Assembly (NCBI GenBank): GCA_021463165.1
Contig: JAJTWY010000016.1
Location: 1 to 64,000, forward strand
Direction: 5' to 3'
Length of the DNA stretch: 64,000 nt
Source of the DNA: Pyrinomonadaceae bacterium
GTDB lineage: Bacteria > Acidobacteriota > Blastocatellia > Pyrinomonadales > Pyrinomonadaceae
In this document: piece by piece, positions 19,970 to 30,707 of the stretch
Layout of the letters: each line of letters starts with the position of its first letter
Position numbering within the stretch: the stretch's first letter is position 1
Position numbers and translations under genes: made by a program
The notes under the pieces: generated by a model
What the model saw: only the letters and a program-made list of their open reading frames with translations
Database searches by the model: none
What the model was told of the DNA's origin: nothing

Positions 19970-22576
19970 CTACTGAGTTTTCAGCAATTCGTCAATGCGA
20001 ACGGGTTTGTAACCTCTTATTATCAATAGACTAATAAGCTCGTCTATCTTGTCATGGAACTTGTCCGTTCGCTTCGGGCCTGAACCGATATGCGTCAGCA
20101 GGATGAATCCGTTCAGGCCTGCGGGTTCCTTGGCTTCGTACTCGCCGATCCGGGTCATGATAGCCTCGCTTGAGATGTAGTTCTTGTCGTCATCGGTTGT
20201 ATAGTCCGCGTTTGAGCGGGTCCCGGGCGTGAAGTTGATGATCTTGTGGCCAAGCGCCTCGGTCCAGTTGGCTATCTCCTCGTTGTACCACTCGTAGGGA
20301 GGCATGAAGAACGGAACCTGTGTCCGGTCAATTCCGAAAGGGCGCATTGCGGCGAAATTGTCGTTCAGGTCGCGCTCAAATTGCTCACGGGTAACGAGCG
20401 TTTTGTTTCGGTCGGCCCAATCGGCATAGAGCAGGTGCTGATCGGAGTGCGGGCCGAGGTAATGGCCGTCCTTTTTTAGGCGTTCGATGATCTGGCGATT
20501 GGCCCGCGTTCGGTAAAAGCGGCCGGTAAGGAAGAATGACGCTTTGATGTTGTGTCGCTGCAATGCCTCAGCTATCACGGTCCCGCCCTCGGCAAATTCA
20601 TCGCCGGTGAAGACGAGAGACATACGTTTGGAGGTCTTATCGCCTCGCGTGATGCCTCCTTCGACGTAGGTCAACCGCGGATCATTCGCCGGCGAGGCGG
20701 ACGCCCGCTCAGGCAGCCGCTTCTGACTCCACAGGGCCATCACGAGTATGGCATCAGCCGTGCCGTCCATGGTTGGTTCGTTGGTCGCATAGTCGCCGAC
20801 ATCATCGTGATAGACGACCTCGGCAGGCTGGAAGATCGCAAATTCGTCGGGTTTGTGAAGAGAAACTCCGATGAGGCCCTTATATGTCTCGGCAGCGATC
20901 GGCCCGTCGACGAGGCCGCCGCGGACCTGCTTTTTCAATAGCTGCACGGTCGGCAAATGAGTGTCCTCGGGGAATTCGCCGCCTGCGGGCAGGCCCTCGA
21001 ACATCGACGTGCCCCAAGGATTTGTGCCGAAAAGCCAATCGCGGTGGGCGATCTTCGAATCGCGGAATCTCCTGTCGCCTGTCATTCGCTCGTACAGTTC
21101 GACCTGCGTGATGTAGGCCACAACGAGATTATTCGAGCACCAGAGAAACGGTACGCCGATCCCGTAGGCGTTTGTTTTGGCGCGCTCGACAATGCGCTCG
21201 ATGCCGGAGCGATAATACCCGGCGAGTTCCCGTTTTGTCCTCGCATCGACGAGCGGATAGAGTGCGAAGTGTCCCACGTTCGTAAACGGGTACATCTCGT
21301 AGTGTCTCGACATCTGATCGCCCATCTGCGAGTCGGGATATTCCATCCACGATGTGGTTCCGGCGAGCTTGGCATAACGTTTAGCGTCTGCGAGATACGA
21401 GAACTTTCTCGTCGCCTTGTAAAGTTCGGCGGCCGCGTACTCCATATCGTCGGCCCACGTCGTTTCGTTGTAGCGGTAGGGAGCACCGAAGGAATTGCCT
21501 TGTTGAAATCCTTCCTGTCGCTTGCCCATCGCGTAAAGCTCTTCAGCCGCCTTGAGGCACTTGGCGGAAAACCCGACATCTTTCAGATCAATTTTCCATA
21601 TCCGCGAGCCCATTGCCATTGCTGCCGCCGAACGGCCGGCGATATTTGCGACACCGGTCGATCTGCTCTGAAACTGCGAGAGGCCCTGCGGCTTGCCGTC
21701 GGCAAAATATGCGGGCCGATAGCTGTTCGGGCCCCAGCCGTAGTCCGCGTTGTCGTTATCCGGCATCTTGAAGCCGCGGTGGTCGCGGTCGTCAGCCACC
21801 TGGTGAATGAGTTGGTCGGCCGCAGGATGGAGCTTATGGATCCAGTCGAGGCCCCATCGTGCTTCGTCCAAAATATCGGCTATGCCGTTCGGGCGGTTTT
21901 CGCGTCCCAACGCGTCGGTAAAGTCACCGAACTTGGCCTTTTCGAGCTCATAGGCGAGCATCATTCGCGCGGTCGCGTTGCTGGCCGTTATCAGATACTT
22001 CAGCTGGTCACCGGCATCGTGCCAGCCGCCCGTTGCATCGACAAAGGTTTCGTCCGGCATCGGCCCATAGAATGAGCGCCCGTCACGTTGATGGCAAACC
22101 ATGTCGAGAAATGGATTGTAGCCACACCGCTGCTGCCGCATGAAAAAAAGCAGATCCTCGTGAAAACCCGGGTAGGCTCCGATGGTGAATTCTTTCGAGA
22201 CCGCACCGGCCTTTACGAGCTGGATCGAATGCTTGCCCGACGCCTCCGATGACATCTTTGAAAAGTCCAGTTCGTAATGATGCGGAAATGACGATCTCCA
22301 GGCCGGGGCCTCGATCGGCTTGATACGGCCAGACCACGCAATATTGCCCGCGGGATCCCTAACGAGAAAAGCCTCGTCTTCGAGCGGCGCTTTTGAGAAC
22401 GCGATAGCAACCTTTTTGTCCTTCGGAAGGTATCCCGCCTGGTTGACACGAATGACAACATCCTGCGCTGTGACGGTGAAAAATGCGATAAAAATCAGTG
22501 ACGTGAATTCCAACAAACGCCGCGAAGCGGTGAAGAGGAAATAGCCAGATGCGGAGCTTCTGGTTTTTTGCCGCAT
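19970..22576 (-). CDS. Glycoside hydrolase family 9 with N-terminal CelD_N-like domain, fused to a C-terminal polysaccharide deacetylase (NodB/CE4) domain
   Basis: IRVNQAGYLPKDKKVAI..., GGWHDAGDQLKY (GH9), AAELYKATRK...; C-terminus KRMSLVFTGDEFAEGG...KASFFLTGRFYR...GHYLGPHSDQHLLYADW...PPYEWYN (NodB-like). ORF-track start 22690; 22576 preferred because a signal-like segment follows. Confidence 0.88.
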   Translation of the reverse strand: MRQKTRSSASGYFLFTASRRLLEFTSLIFIAFFTVTAQDVVIRVNQAGYLPKDKKVAIAFSKAPLEDEAFLVRDPAGNIAWSGRIKPIEAPAWRSSFPHHYELDFSKMSSEASGKHSIQLVKAGAVSKEFTIGAYPGFHEDLLFFMRQQRCGYNPFLDMVCHQRDGRSFYGPMPDETFVDATGGWHDAGDQLKYLITASNATARMMLAYELEKAKFGDFTDALGRENRPNGIADILDEARWGLDWIHKLHPAADQLIHQVADDRDHRGFKMPDNDNADYGWGPNSYRPAYFADGKPQGLSQFQSRSTGVANIAGRSAAAMAMGSRIWKIDLKDVGFSAKCLKAAEELYAMGKRQEGFQQGNSFGAPYRYNETTWADDMEYAAAELYKATRKFSYLADAKRYAKLAGTTSWMEYPDSQMGDQMSRHYEMYPFTNVGHFALYPLVDARTKRELAGYYRSGIERIVERAKTNAYGIGVPFLWCSNNLVVAYITQVELYERMTGDRRFRDSKIAHRDWLFGTNPWGTSMFEGLPAGGEFPEDTHLPTVQLLKKQVRGGLVDGPIAAETYKGLIGVSLHKPDEFAIFQPAEVVYHDDVGDYATNEPTMDGTADAILVMALWSQKRLPERASASPANDPRLTYVEGGITRGDKTSKRMSLVFTGDEFAEGGTVIAEALQRHNIKASFFLTGRFYRTRANRQIIERLKKDGHYLGPHSDQHLLYADWADRNKTLVTREQFERDLNDNFAAMRPFGIDRTQVPFFMPPYEWYNEEIANWTEALGHKIINFTPGTRSNADYTTDDDKNYISSEAIMTRIGEYEAKEPAGLNGFILLTHIGSGPKRTDKFHDKIDELISLLIIRGYKPVRIDELLKTQ

Positions 22577-22734
22577 ACGATCTGTGCGTTGAAGATGCAC
22601 AGAGTAGGGCACGCAACTACAAGTATTCGGGGTCGTACTCAACATTGTTGTTTTCGAGCAATCGGACATATTCATGTTGATATGATTCACGCTAATGATG
22701 AACTGTGGCGGCCATCGTCGAGGGAAACGTTAGC

Positions 22735-23898
22735 CTATATTGTTCCTCGCTTCAATGCCCCGTTTGCGATGCATCCCAAAGCGGCGACGAACTTGTCGAA
22801 CCCGGCGAACCGCGCGTCACCCGTGAAGCCCCTGACGTACCTCGCATAGATCTGCTGTGCGATCACCGCAATTTTAAATGTGCCAAAAACGTAATAGAAA
22901 AGCATGTCAGGAACGGCGCGTCCTAAACTTTCCGAATACATATCGACGAGTTGCTGCCGTGTGATGTTCTCCATCAAGACCCTGGGGTTGAACGGCATCG
23001 AAAGCATCTCGTCACCCGCGTCACCAGACATCCAATATCCCAGCGTAGTGCCGAGGTCCATTAGCGGGTCGCCGACCGTAACCATTTCCCAATCGAGCAC
23101 CGCGGTGACGCGCGTGAGGTCGGCGGGGTCGAGCATCACGTTGTCAAATTTATAGTCGTTATGGATCAGCGACGCGCCCGATTCGGTTGGAATGTTTGCG
23201 TTAAGCCATACGATCGTCTTTTCGAGCGCGTCCCAATCGTGCGTCTTCGCGGCAAAATAGCGTTTCGTCCAGCCTTCGATCTGGCGGCGGTTGTAGCCTT
23301 CGATGCGTCCCAATGTTTCGAGGCCCGCCGCGCTGTAGTCGAGGCCGTGAAGGCCGGCCAGGTTCTCGATGAAGGAGCGGCAGACATCGAGACGGAAGTC
23401 TTCGGAAGTTTCAAGGTCGTGTTTCGCCTTTGCTAACGCGCGGGCTTCAGCACTTTCGCCGTACGTCCCAGGCATTCTGCCTCGAATGATCAGGCCGTGG
23501 CGGCGTTCCATCAGATAGAACTCCGAGCCGATCACCGATGCGTCACCACAGAAAAGCAGCGGCTTCGGTGCGGGGGCATAGACGGCTGCGAGTTTCGAGA
23601 GAACATCAAATTCGCGACGCATGTCGTGAGCCGTCTTGACCGTGTTCCCGAACGGAGGACGGCGGAGGACGAATTCCTGCGTCCCAAAGCCGGCTGGATC
23701 TGCACACGGCTCGCTCGCCTCACCTGCCGCCGCCGGCCGTTCCGGCACGATCCGCACCAGATACGTCAGGTTCGAGCTGCCGCCAGGGAACTGTTCGATC
23801 TCGATAGGGCCGTGCGTCACAAGTTCGCCTTCAAGGTACGCACTCAGCCGTTCGATATCGATCTCTTCGCCCTGCCTTACCGGTTTGGTTTCCCCCAT
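22735..23898 (-). CDS. Phosphotransferase (APH/ACAD10-type) family protein
   Basis: IEQFPGGSSNLTYLVRI...EFVLRRPPFG...SLIHNDYKFDNVMLDP...VLDWEMVTVGDPLMDLGTTLGYW. Confidence 0.88.
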   Translation of the reverse strand: MGETKPVRQGEEIDIERLSAYLEGELVTHGPIEIEQFPGGSSNLTYLVRIVPERPAAAGEASEPCADPAGFGTQEFVLRRPPFGNTVKTAHDMRREFDVLSKLAAVYAPAPKPLLFCGDASVIGSEFYLMERRHGLIIRGRMPGTYGESAEARALAKAKHDLETSEDFRLDVCRSFIENLAGLHGLDYSAAGLETLGRIEGYNRRQIEGWTKRYFAAKTHDWDALEKTIVWLNANIPTESGASLIHNDYKFDNVMLDPADLTRVTAVLDWEMVTVGDPLMDLGTTLGYWMSGDAGDEMLSMPFNPRVLMENITRQQLVDMYSESLGRAVPDMLFYYVFGTFKIAVIAQQIYARYVRGFTGDARFAGFDKFVAALGCIANGALKRGTI

Positions 23899-24123
23899 TC
23901 CATCGATCGCGCCATTCGTCAACGGCAAACCGATAATGCCAGAAAAAACGTCGCTCCGGCAAACGGATGAAACAACCCATATCCTTGAGCCCGTTGCCCG
24001 GGATCGCTGCTCAACGCCGCCACGAAATCGCCGAGCATCCAGTCTGTGCAAAAGTATTGCATAAATAAGACAAGATGTCAAGCGCTTTTCGACCACGGCG
24101 GACATTCGTGTAAAATCCTGATA

Positions 24124-25335
24124 ATGAATTTCGAAGTTTGTGAGAAGGCCCGTGAGGTTGCGCGACTTTTGAGTGCGTTCATGGATGAGAACGTCTATCC
24201 GAACGAAACCGCGTACTTGAATGAGCTTGAAAGCGGTGACCGTTGGCGGCCGCTTGAGTTGATCGAGGATCTGAAGGCCAAGGCGAGGGCTGCGGGGTTA
24301 TGGAACCTTTTTTTGCCGGCCGAGTCGGGCCTGACAAATCTGGAATACGCACCGCTGGCCGAGATCATGGGGCGTGTGATATGGGCCAGCGAGGTCTTTA
24401 ACTGCTCGGCTCCGGACACGGGGAATATGGAGGTCCTGCACCTCTACGGTACCGAGGATCAGAAGGCGAAGTGGCTGCGGCCATTGCTCGATGGCGAGAT
24501 ACGCTCGTGTTTTTCGATGACCGAGCCGAATGTTGCCTCGTCGGACGCAACGAATATTGAAGCCTCGATAGTCCGCGACGGCGACGACTATGTTCTGAAT
24601 GGTGAGAAATGGTGGTCGACGGGTGGCGGTGACGCGCGCTGTAGGCTTTCGATCTTTATGGGGAAGACTGACGAAACTGCACCGAAGCACTTGCAGCAGT
24701 CGATGATCCTAGTCCCGATGGACACACCCGGCGTGGTCGTTCAGCGGCAGTTGAATGTGTTCGGATTTGATGACGCGCCGAGTGGGCATTCGCAAATCTC
24801 CTTTATCAATGTTCGCGTTCCCAAGGAGAACATTCTGCTCGGCGAAGGCCGCGGGTTTGAAATAGCCCAAGGGCGGCTTGGGCCGGGCCGCGTTCATCAC
24901 TGCATGCGGCTGATCGGGATCGCGGAACGTTCGCTGGAGATGATGTGCGCGCGTGCGAGGGCTCGTGTTGCGTTCGGAAGGCCGATCGCCGAACAAGGCG
25001 TCGTTCGCCAATGGATCGCGGAGGCGAGATGCGCCATCGATCAGGCGAGGCTTTTGGTACTGAGAACGGCCTGGCTGATGGACACGGCAGGGAACAAGGC
25101 GGCCCGTCGTGAGATCGCCATGATAAAGGCTGTCGTGCCGCAAATGGCGCTAAAAGTGATCGACCGGGCCATCCAAGTCCACGGCGGCGGAGGCGTTTCG
25201 CAGGATCATCCGCTGACCCAGTTCTGGATCTATGCCCGGTCGCTGCGTCTGGCTGATGGGCCGGACGAAGTTCACCTTGAATCAATTGCCAAGATGGAGA
25301 TCAGCGGCCGGCCGTCGGCTGTCGTCGATCAGTGA
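24124..25335 (+). CDS. Acyl-CoA dehydrogenase
   Basis: [40 protein letters not shown]...[22 protein letters not shown]...[34 protein letters not shown]. Confidence 0.92.
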   Translation: MNFEVCEKAREVARLLSAFMDENVYPNETAYLNELESGDRWRPLELIEDLKAKARAAGLWNLFLPAESGLTNLEYAPLAEIMGRVIWASEVFNCSAPDTGNMEVLHLYGTEDQKAKWLRPLLDGEIRSCFSMTEPNVASSDATNIEASIVRDGDDYVLNGEKWWSTGGGDARCRLSIFMGKTDETAPKHLQQSMILVPMDTPGVVVQRQLNVFGFDDAPSGHSQISFINVRVPKENILLGEGRGFEIAQGRLGPGRVHHCMRLIGIAERSLEMMCARARARVAFGRPIAEQGVVRQWIAEARCAIDQARLLVLRTAWLMDTAGNKAARREIAMIKAVVPQMALKVIDRAIQVHGGGGVSQDHPLTQFWIYARSLRLADGPDEVHLESIAKMEISGRPSAVVDQ

Positions 25336-25375
25336 TCATGACTAATAGATCGGGCTGAAAACTAACAACTAACCT

Positions 25376-26905
25376 ATGCCAAGTATTGAAGAATCGATCG
25401 ATCCACCTGAAACAATAAGCGAGGGGGAAGCTAAATTCGAGGCATTTCGGAGACGTGCGGGCTATGTCCTCGCACCAGCGGTCTTTCTTGCGATCTTCTT
25501 TTACCCGTTCCAGGACCTAAAGCCCGAGGCCCATCGCCTTGCGGCGATAATGGCGGCGGTTATCGTTCTTTGGCTGTGCGAGACACTGCCGATGACGGCG
25601 ACGGCTTTGCTGGGGGCTGCGGCAGCCATCGTTCTTCAGGTTGCCGACGCAAAGGCGGTCTTTGCGCCGTTCGCCGACCCGCTCATCTTCCTTTTTATAG
25701 GTTCCTTTATTCTGGCGCGAGCTCTTTTCGTCAGAAATCTCGACAAGCGAGTCGCCTTCACCGTCCTTTCACTAAAGATCATCGACGGGCGGCCTTCGAG
25801 GATAATGTTTGCCTTTGGCGCGGTAACGGCCTTCATGTCGGGCTGGATGTCGAATACGGCAACGACCGCCATGATGTTCGCGATCGGGTTGTCGATAATC
25901 TCGTTCCTGATGCGGCAGGAGAAAGAGACCGGCATCAAGATCAATCCGGGTTACGCTACGGCATTGATGCTGATGACGTCCTTCTCGGCGTCGATAGGCG
26001 GTCTGGCGACGCCGATCGGAACTCCGCCGAATGTGATCGGCATAGGCTTTATTCGCAGCTTGGGCGGAACGGATATTTCCTTCTTCAAGTGGATGATGAT
26101 CGGGGTGCCCGTTGTGGTGGTCCTGTTTCTATTCCTCTGGTTCTACCTGAACAAGCTCGCGCCCGCCGGCGTCAAGGTGATCGAGGGAAGCGGTGAGATG
26201 CTTGCCGCTGAGCGCGAGAAACTAGGCCCTTGGACACGCGGCCAGCGGTCGGTTGCTATTGCGTTCGCCGTAACGGTCGTGCTGTGGATCGTTCCAGGCA
26301 TCATTGCCCTTATTCTGGGGGAACAGAGTCAGCAATATAAACTGCTCAACAGCCGGCTGCCCGAATCAGTTGGCGCACTGCTGGGGGCAATGCTGCTGTT
26401 CGTTCTTCCCGGCGACGAGCCCGAGGAGAAGGCGATCAGTTGGGATGACGCGGTCAAGATCGATTGGGGTGTCGTCTTCCTCTACGGCGGCGGATTTGCG
26501 CTCGGCGTACTTTCGTTTCAAACGGGCCTTGCCGAGGCGGTTGGACGCGGCCTGACGGAATTGCTTCCGTTCTCGGGCGGATTCGGCTTACTGGTCGCCT
26601 CGGTTTTTGTGGCGGTGGTCGTATCCGAGACGACATCGAACACCGCCTCGGCAAATATGGTCGTGCCGGTCGTTATCGCCATAGCACAATCCCAGGGAGC
26701 CGACCCGTTCATCCCGGCACTTGGCGCAACATTGGCGGCAAGCCTGGGGTTTATGCTGCCGGTCTCAACGCCCTGTAACGCGATCGTTTACGGCTCGGGC
26801 TACATTCCACTGATGAAAATGGTTCGCTACGGCATACTTTTGGATATTGTCGGAGCGATCGTTATCATCGCATTGGTCTGGACCCTCGGGGCCTATCTCC
26901 GATAG
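25376..26905 (+). CDS. SLC13/DASS family anion:Na+ symporter
   Basis: LWLCETLPMTATALLGAAAAIVLQV...SNTATTAMMFAIG...ASIGGLATPIGTPPNVIGIGFI...SETTSNTASANMVVPVVIA. Confidence 0.88.
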   Translation: MPSIEESIDPPETISEGEAKFEAFRRRAGYVLAPAVFLAIFFYPFQDLKPEAHRLAAIMAAVIVLWLCETLPMTATALLGAAAAIVLQVADAKAVFAPFADPLIFLFIGSFILARALFVRNLDKRVAFTVLSLKIIDGRPSRIMFAFGAVTAFMSGWMSNTATTAMMFAIGLSIISFLMRQEKETGIKINPGYATALMLMTSFSASIGGLATPIGTPPNVIGIGFIRSLGGTDISFFKWMMIGVPVVVVLFLFLWFYLNKLAPAGVKVIEGSGEMLAAEREKLGPWTRGQRSVAIAFAVTVVLWIVPGIIALILGEQSQQYKLLNSRLPESVGALLGAMLLFVLPGDEPEEKAISWDDAVKIDWGVVFLYGGGFALGVLSFQTGLAEAVGRGLTELLPFSGGFGLLVASVFVAVVVSETTSNTASANMVVPVVIAIAQSQGADPFIPALGATLAASLGFMLPVSTPCNAIVYGSGYIPLMKMVRYGILLDIVGAIVIIALVWTLGAYLR

Positions 26906-27019
26906 AGATCCCGGGACATTTTCCCCGTCGATCCTCTCCAATTCGTTCAACCTGACTGATGCCGCCATATCAGGTTGAACAAATTTCTCTCAATATGCGT
27001 TAAACAAGACAAAAAACTG

Positions 27020-27048
27020 TTGACAGATGTTTGCCAATCCTGTAATTT
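27020..27048 (+). promoter_or_regulatory. Candidate sigma-70 promoter (TTGACA-N17-TAATTT) upstream of pilM
   Basis: TTGACA at 27020-27025 and TAATTT at 27043-27048 with 17-bp spacer in the only long gap before the pil operon. Confidence 0.5.
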
Positions 27049-27335
27049 TTATAGAGTGACGGTCACATACACCTTCACACCTTCGCCACCAGGAACGGCA
27101 AAGTTTTCTGAAGTTAGGTTCCACAGATCACAGATCGTGATCGCAAACATCCGACAAATGCGGGTTTTAGGCAAATCTCAGAATTGACCTGTCTAGCAAA
27201 AACATTCCTTACTTTTCGGTCTAACGGCTGGTGGCACAAATAACCTCAAAATCAAAACTCGCATTTATCGGCTGGGAACAAAGAAAACTTTCTTGAAGCA
27301 AAAAGCTAAGCGAAGCGGACAAAGGAGCAAAAATA

Positions 27336-28385
27336 ATGTTCGGTAAAAAGAAAAGCATTGCCGGTTTGGACATCGGTTCCAGTTCGATCAAGATGGTCGA
27401 ACTCGAGGGCAAGCTGAACAATTTGAATTTGGTGAGCCTCGGATTCGAGAATCTTCCGGGCGACACGATCATCGACGGTCAGATCATGGAGCTGAACGTC
27501 GTTTCGGACGTTATTCAGAGCGTTTGCTCAAATCATCAGGTCAATGCGGCGAACGTCGTCACGGGCGTGAGCGGCCATTCGGTCATTCTAAAGAACATCG
27601 TTTTGCCGCCGATGACGCGTGAAGAACTCGAAGAATCGATAGACTGGCACGCGGAGGAACATATTCCGTACGATCTCGCTGACGTCAGTCTCGATTATCA
27701 GGTGACGGCCGAGGATCCTGAGGCGACCCACGTATTGATCGCCGCCTGCAAACGCGAGCGCATCGACAACATCAAGCAGGCAATTCAGCTTGCGGGCAAG
27801 ACGCCGGTGGTCATCGATGTCGATACGTTTGCCCTTCAGAATTGCTACGAAGTGAACTATAGCCCGTCGGACGACGAGGTGGTCACGCTGCTGAACATTG
27901 GTGCATCGACGATGAACGTGAACATCGTCAAGGGAACGCGTTCGCTGTTCACCCGCGATATTACGGTAGGCGGCAGCCAGTTCACGGATGTGCTGCAGAG
28001 AAGCCTCGGGCTTAATTTTCAGCAAGCCGAAGCCCTCAAGCGCGGCATGACCGACGTTGTCGACGGCGTCGAAGAAAAATCGATCGAACCGCTAATGAAC
28101 AATGTGACGGAGATCGTCGCAATGGAGATCCAGAAAACATTCGATTTTTACCGGGCGACGACCGAGGACAATCAGACGGTCGTTCAGAAGATCCTGATCT
28201 CCGGCGGCGGTTCGAAGCTGACCGGGCTCGCACAGGAGCTTTCACAGCGACTGGAGCTTCCGGTAGAGGTCCTGAATCCATTCCGCAATATCAACGTTGA
28301 CAGCAAAAAGTTTGACCCGGACTACCTTAATGAGATCGTGCCCGAAATGGCGGTTGCCGTCGGACTGGCGGTAAGGGGAGTGTAA
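27336..28385 (+). CDS. pilM: Type IV pilus assembly protein PilM
   Basis: MFGKKKSIAGLDIGSSSIKMVEL...; actin-like ATPase; first of an ordered pilMNOPQ block. Confidence 0.93.
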   Translation: MFGKKKSIAGLDIGSSSIKMVELEGKLNNLNLVSLGFENLPGDTIIDGQIMELNVVSDVIQSVCSNHQVNAANVVTGVSGHSVILKNIVLPPMTREELEESIDWHAEEHIPYDLADVSLDYQVTAEDPEATHVLIAACKRERIDNIKQAIQLAGKTPVVIDVDTFALQNCYEVNYSPSDDEVVTLLNIGASTMNVNIVKGTRSLFTRDITVGGSQFTDVLQRSLGLNFQQAEALKRGMTDVVDGVEEKSIEPLMNNVTEIVAMEIQKTFDFYRATTEDNQTVVQKILISGGGSKLTGLAQELSQRLELPVEVLNPFRNINVDSKKFDPDYLNEIVPEMAVAVGLAVRGV

Positions 28386-28390
28386 CCAAC

Positions 28391-29116
28391 ATGATCAAGA
28401 TCAACCTGTTAAATTCCGTTACCGAACGACAAGGCGGCGCAGTCGTTGCCGTCGATCGCAAGATATCGAGCCCGACATCGAAGTTTACCTTGATGTCGAT
28501 AGTCGTTTTCATTCTGCTCGGCGCGTTGGTGGGCTGGGACGTCATTAGTTCGCAAATGGCCCGGACCGAGGCCGAAAGGCAATTGGCCGAGCAAAAGACG
28601 ATAGAGGCCGAGCTTCAGGCAGTGATCAATGAGCAGAAAGAACTCGAGGGCAAGATCGCGAGCATCGACGCCAGGATCGAGGCCATCAAGAAGCTCCGGG
28701 CTTCGCAGGCCGGGCCGAGTGCGGTGCTTGATGCCGTTCGCGAGCGCATTGCTATGGTGCCGGGCCTTTATCTCGAGAGCATCGAGCAGTCTGGCGGAAG
28801 CCTTGTAATATCAGGCACCTCGCCCGACGAATCTCAGGTGACACAGTTCGGCCGGAGCCTCGAATTTTCGAACGGGCTGTTCTCTGATCTCAACATCGAG
28901 ACAAATCGAGCCGAGATCACCAATGAGAACGCACCGGTCAAAGCCGGCGACGCCGGCGGTGAAAGGCCAAAGGTCAACATCGTTAACTTCAAGGTGAAGA
29001 CCGCTTACACGCCCACTAAGGCCGCTGGCGCAAATAGCGACACGAATCCGACGACCGCTTCGGCCCAAAAGCCCGGAGCGCCAGCCGGAGAACCCGCACA
29101 GATCGCCAAGAACTGA
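28391..29116 (+). CDS. pilN: Type IV pilus assembly protein PilN
   Basis: MIKINLL N-terminus, single TM, coiled coil; operon position. Confidence 0.88.
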   Translation: MIKINLLNSVTERQGGAVVAVDRKISSPTSKFTLMSIVVFILLGALVGWDVISSQMARTEAERQLAEQKTIEAELQAVINEQKELEGKIASIDARIEAIKKLRASQAGPSAVLDAVRERIAMVPGLYLESIEQSGGSLVISGTSPDESQVTQFGRSLEFSNGLFSDLNIETNRAEITNENAPVKAGDAGGERPKVNIVNFKVKTAYTPTKAAGANSDTNPTTASAQKPGAPAGEPAQIAKN

Positions 29117-29151
29117 GCCGAATCGACACGCAAGAATAAAGGGATAACGAC

Positions 29152-29859
29152 ATGTTAGAGAAAATCAAGAATCTAAAGTGGCACTTCCAACTGATGTTGC
29201 TCGTGACCGTTGCGGCTCTGCTGTACACCTGCGTCTGGTATTTCTATACGGGCGATATTCGCACTGAGACCGCGGCGCTGATGGACCAGGTCGCCCAGCT
29301 GCAGGCCAAGAACGAGACGGCCCGCGTCGCTACGCAGCGTATCAATGAGTTTCGAGCCCTTTATGCAAGCAAGGCCGAGGAATATGAGGAATTGAAGGTC
29401 CTGCTTCCTGAACAGCGTGAGATCACCAACGTTCTCCAGAGCCTTCAGGATACGGCGAACGGCCAGCGGCTGACGGTGATGCGTTTCAATCCGCGCGAGG
29501 ATGCGATGCAGGATTCGATCATGTCGAAGCCGGTCGAGGTCGAGGTGGACAGCAACTTCAACAACCTGCGTTCATTCTTCGATGCGATGGCCAAGCTTCC
29601 GAGGATCGTCTCGATCACAGATTTCAAGATACATCAGCTCCCGAAGCAGACCGATGCAAAGACCATCCACTCATCTTTCCTGCTGACGGCATATTACGCC
29701 GCTCCGTCCGATCTTAATCCGAAGCCCGCCGGTCCGGGCGCACCGCCCGTTCCCGGAGCCCCTCCGGCTGCCGGAGCACCTGCACCCGGCGCGGTACCCG
29801 CAGGCCCGCGGCCGCCGGCGATCCAGTCGGCACCGGCAGCGGCACGTCCAGCCAACTAG
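29152..29859 (+). CDS. pilO: Type IV pilus inner-membrane component PilO
   Basis: Single TM, coiled coil, YEELKVLLPEQREITNVLQSLQDTA; Pro/Ala-rich tail; operon position. Confidence 0.88.
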   Translation: MLEKIKNLKWHFQLMLLVTVAALLYTCVWYFYTGDIRTETAALMDQVAQLQAKNETARVATQRINEFRALYASKAEEYEELKVLLPEQREITNVLQSLQDTANGQRLTVMRFNPREDAMQDSIMSKPVEVEVDSNFNNLRSFFDAMAKLPRIVSITDFKIHQLPKQTDAKTIHSSFLLTAYYAAPSDLNPKPAGPGAPPVPGAPPAAGAPAPGAVPAGPRPPAIQSAPAAARPAN

Positions 29860-29893
29860 GCCTGATCGTTCGATTAAACCCAAGAGAAAAGCC

Positions 29894-30640
29894 ATGATCT
29901 ACACATCGACACTAAAACGCTTTGTCAGCCTTGGCGTGTTCGCCGCCGCGTTGATCGTTCTGAGCGGAGCCTTCTCTGAGGCCATTGCCCAACGCGATCC
30001 TTTTGCAAAGCCTGGTTTCATGCGGCCGAGGCCCACCGTTGTTGCTAAACCGAAGCCCGTCAAGGTCGAGAAGCCAGTTGTGAACTACGCACCGCCGCCG
30101 GTCGAAGCCCGCGTTGAATATTACAAGCGGATGCGCGAAGCGGCAGCCGCGAGCGGAGCTCCTATGCCAAAGCCGACGAGCGTGATGACGCTGAGCGAGC
30201 TGGCGGTAAGCGGGATCTTCAAGACGCCGCGTGGCTACGCAGCGATCGTAGAAGCAATACCTATCAAGCTTTCTTACACGATCTATCCGGGCGAGAAGTT
30301 CTTTGACGGGCAGCTGGTCGCTGTCGATGAAGCACGTCTCGTTTTCAGAAAGGTGACGAAGGTCGGCGAAGGCAAGTTCGTCTCGTCGGTCGAGAACAAG
30401 GGGTTGAAACCGTTCGGCACCAAGGCCGAAGCGACGACCGCAGCGGCTCCGCCGCCGGCAGACAAGCCGGTGGAAACGGCGACAAATGCGGCCCCGGGCA
30501 CAAAACCGTCGACCCAGCCCGCGCATAATCCTTTCCTTTCGCCTGTTGACGAAATGAACGCACTTCCCGAGAACCAGCCAAAAGAGCCGGTCAAAACGGC
30601 AAGGAAGCCGGCAAAAACGGCCAAGAACAAGAAGCAGTAG
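29894..30640 (+). CDS. pilP: Type IV pilus lipoprotein PilP-like protein
   Basis: Between pilO and pilQ; secreted N-terminus; LAVSGIFKTPRGYAAIVEA..YTIYPGEKFFDGQLVAVDEARLVFRK. Confidence 0.75.
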   Translation: MIYTSTLKRFVSLGVFAAALIVLSGAFSEAIAQRDPFAKPGFMRPRPTVVAKPKPVKVEKPVVNYAPPPVEARVEYYKRMREAAAASGAPMPKPTSVMTLSELAVSGIFKTPRGYAAIVEAIPIKLSYTIYPGEKFFDGQLVAVDEARLVFRKVTKVGEGKFVSSVENKGLKPFGTKAEATTAAAPPPADKPVETATNAAPGTKPSTQPAHNPFLSPVDEMNALPENQPKEPVKTARKPAKTAKNKKQ

Positions 30641-30707
30641 TTCTAGCTCTCACAAGTTTTTCGATTCTTAAACAAAGAAACGATCTGATCCAGATACGGA
30701 GGAAACA

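Noticed and set aside
20957-22075. 372-aa plus-strand ORF antisense to the GH9-deacetylase gene
   Set aside because: Lies wholly antisense to a gene with clear domain motifs; composition typical of a shadow ORF in GC-rich coding sequence.
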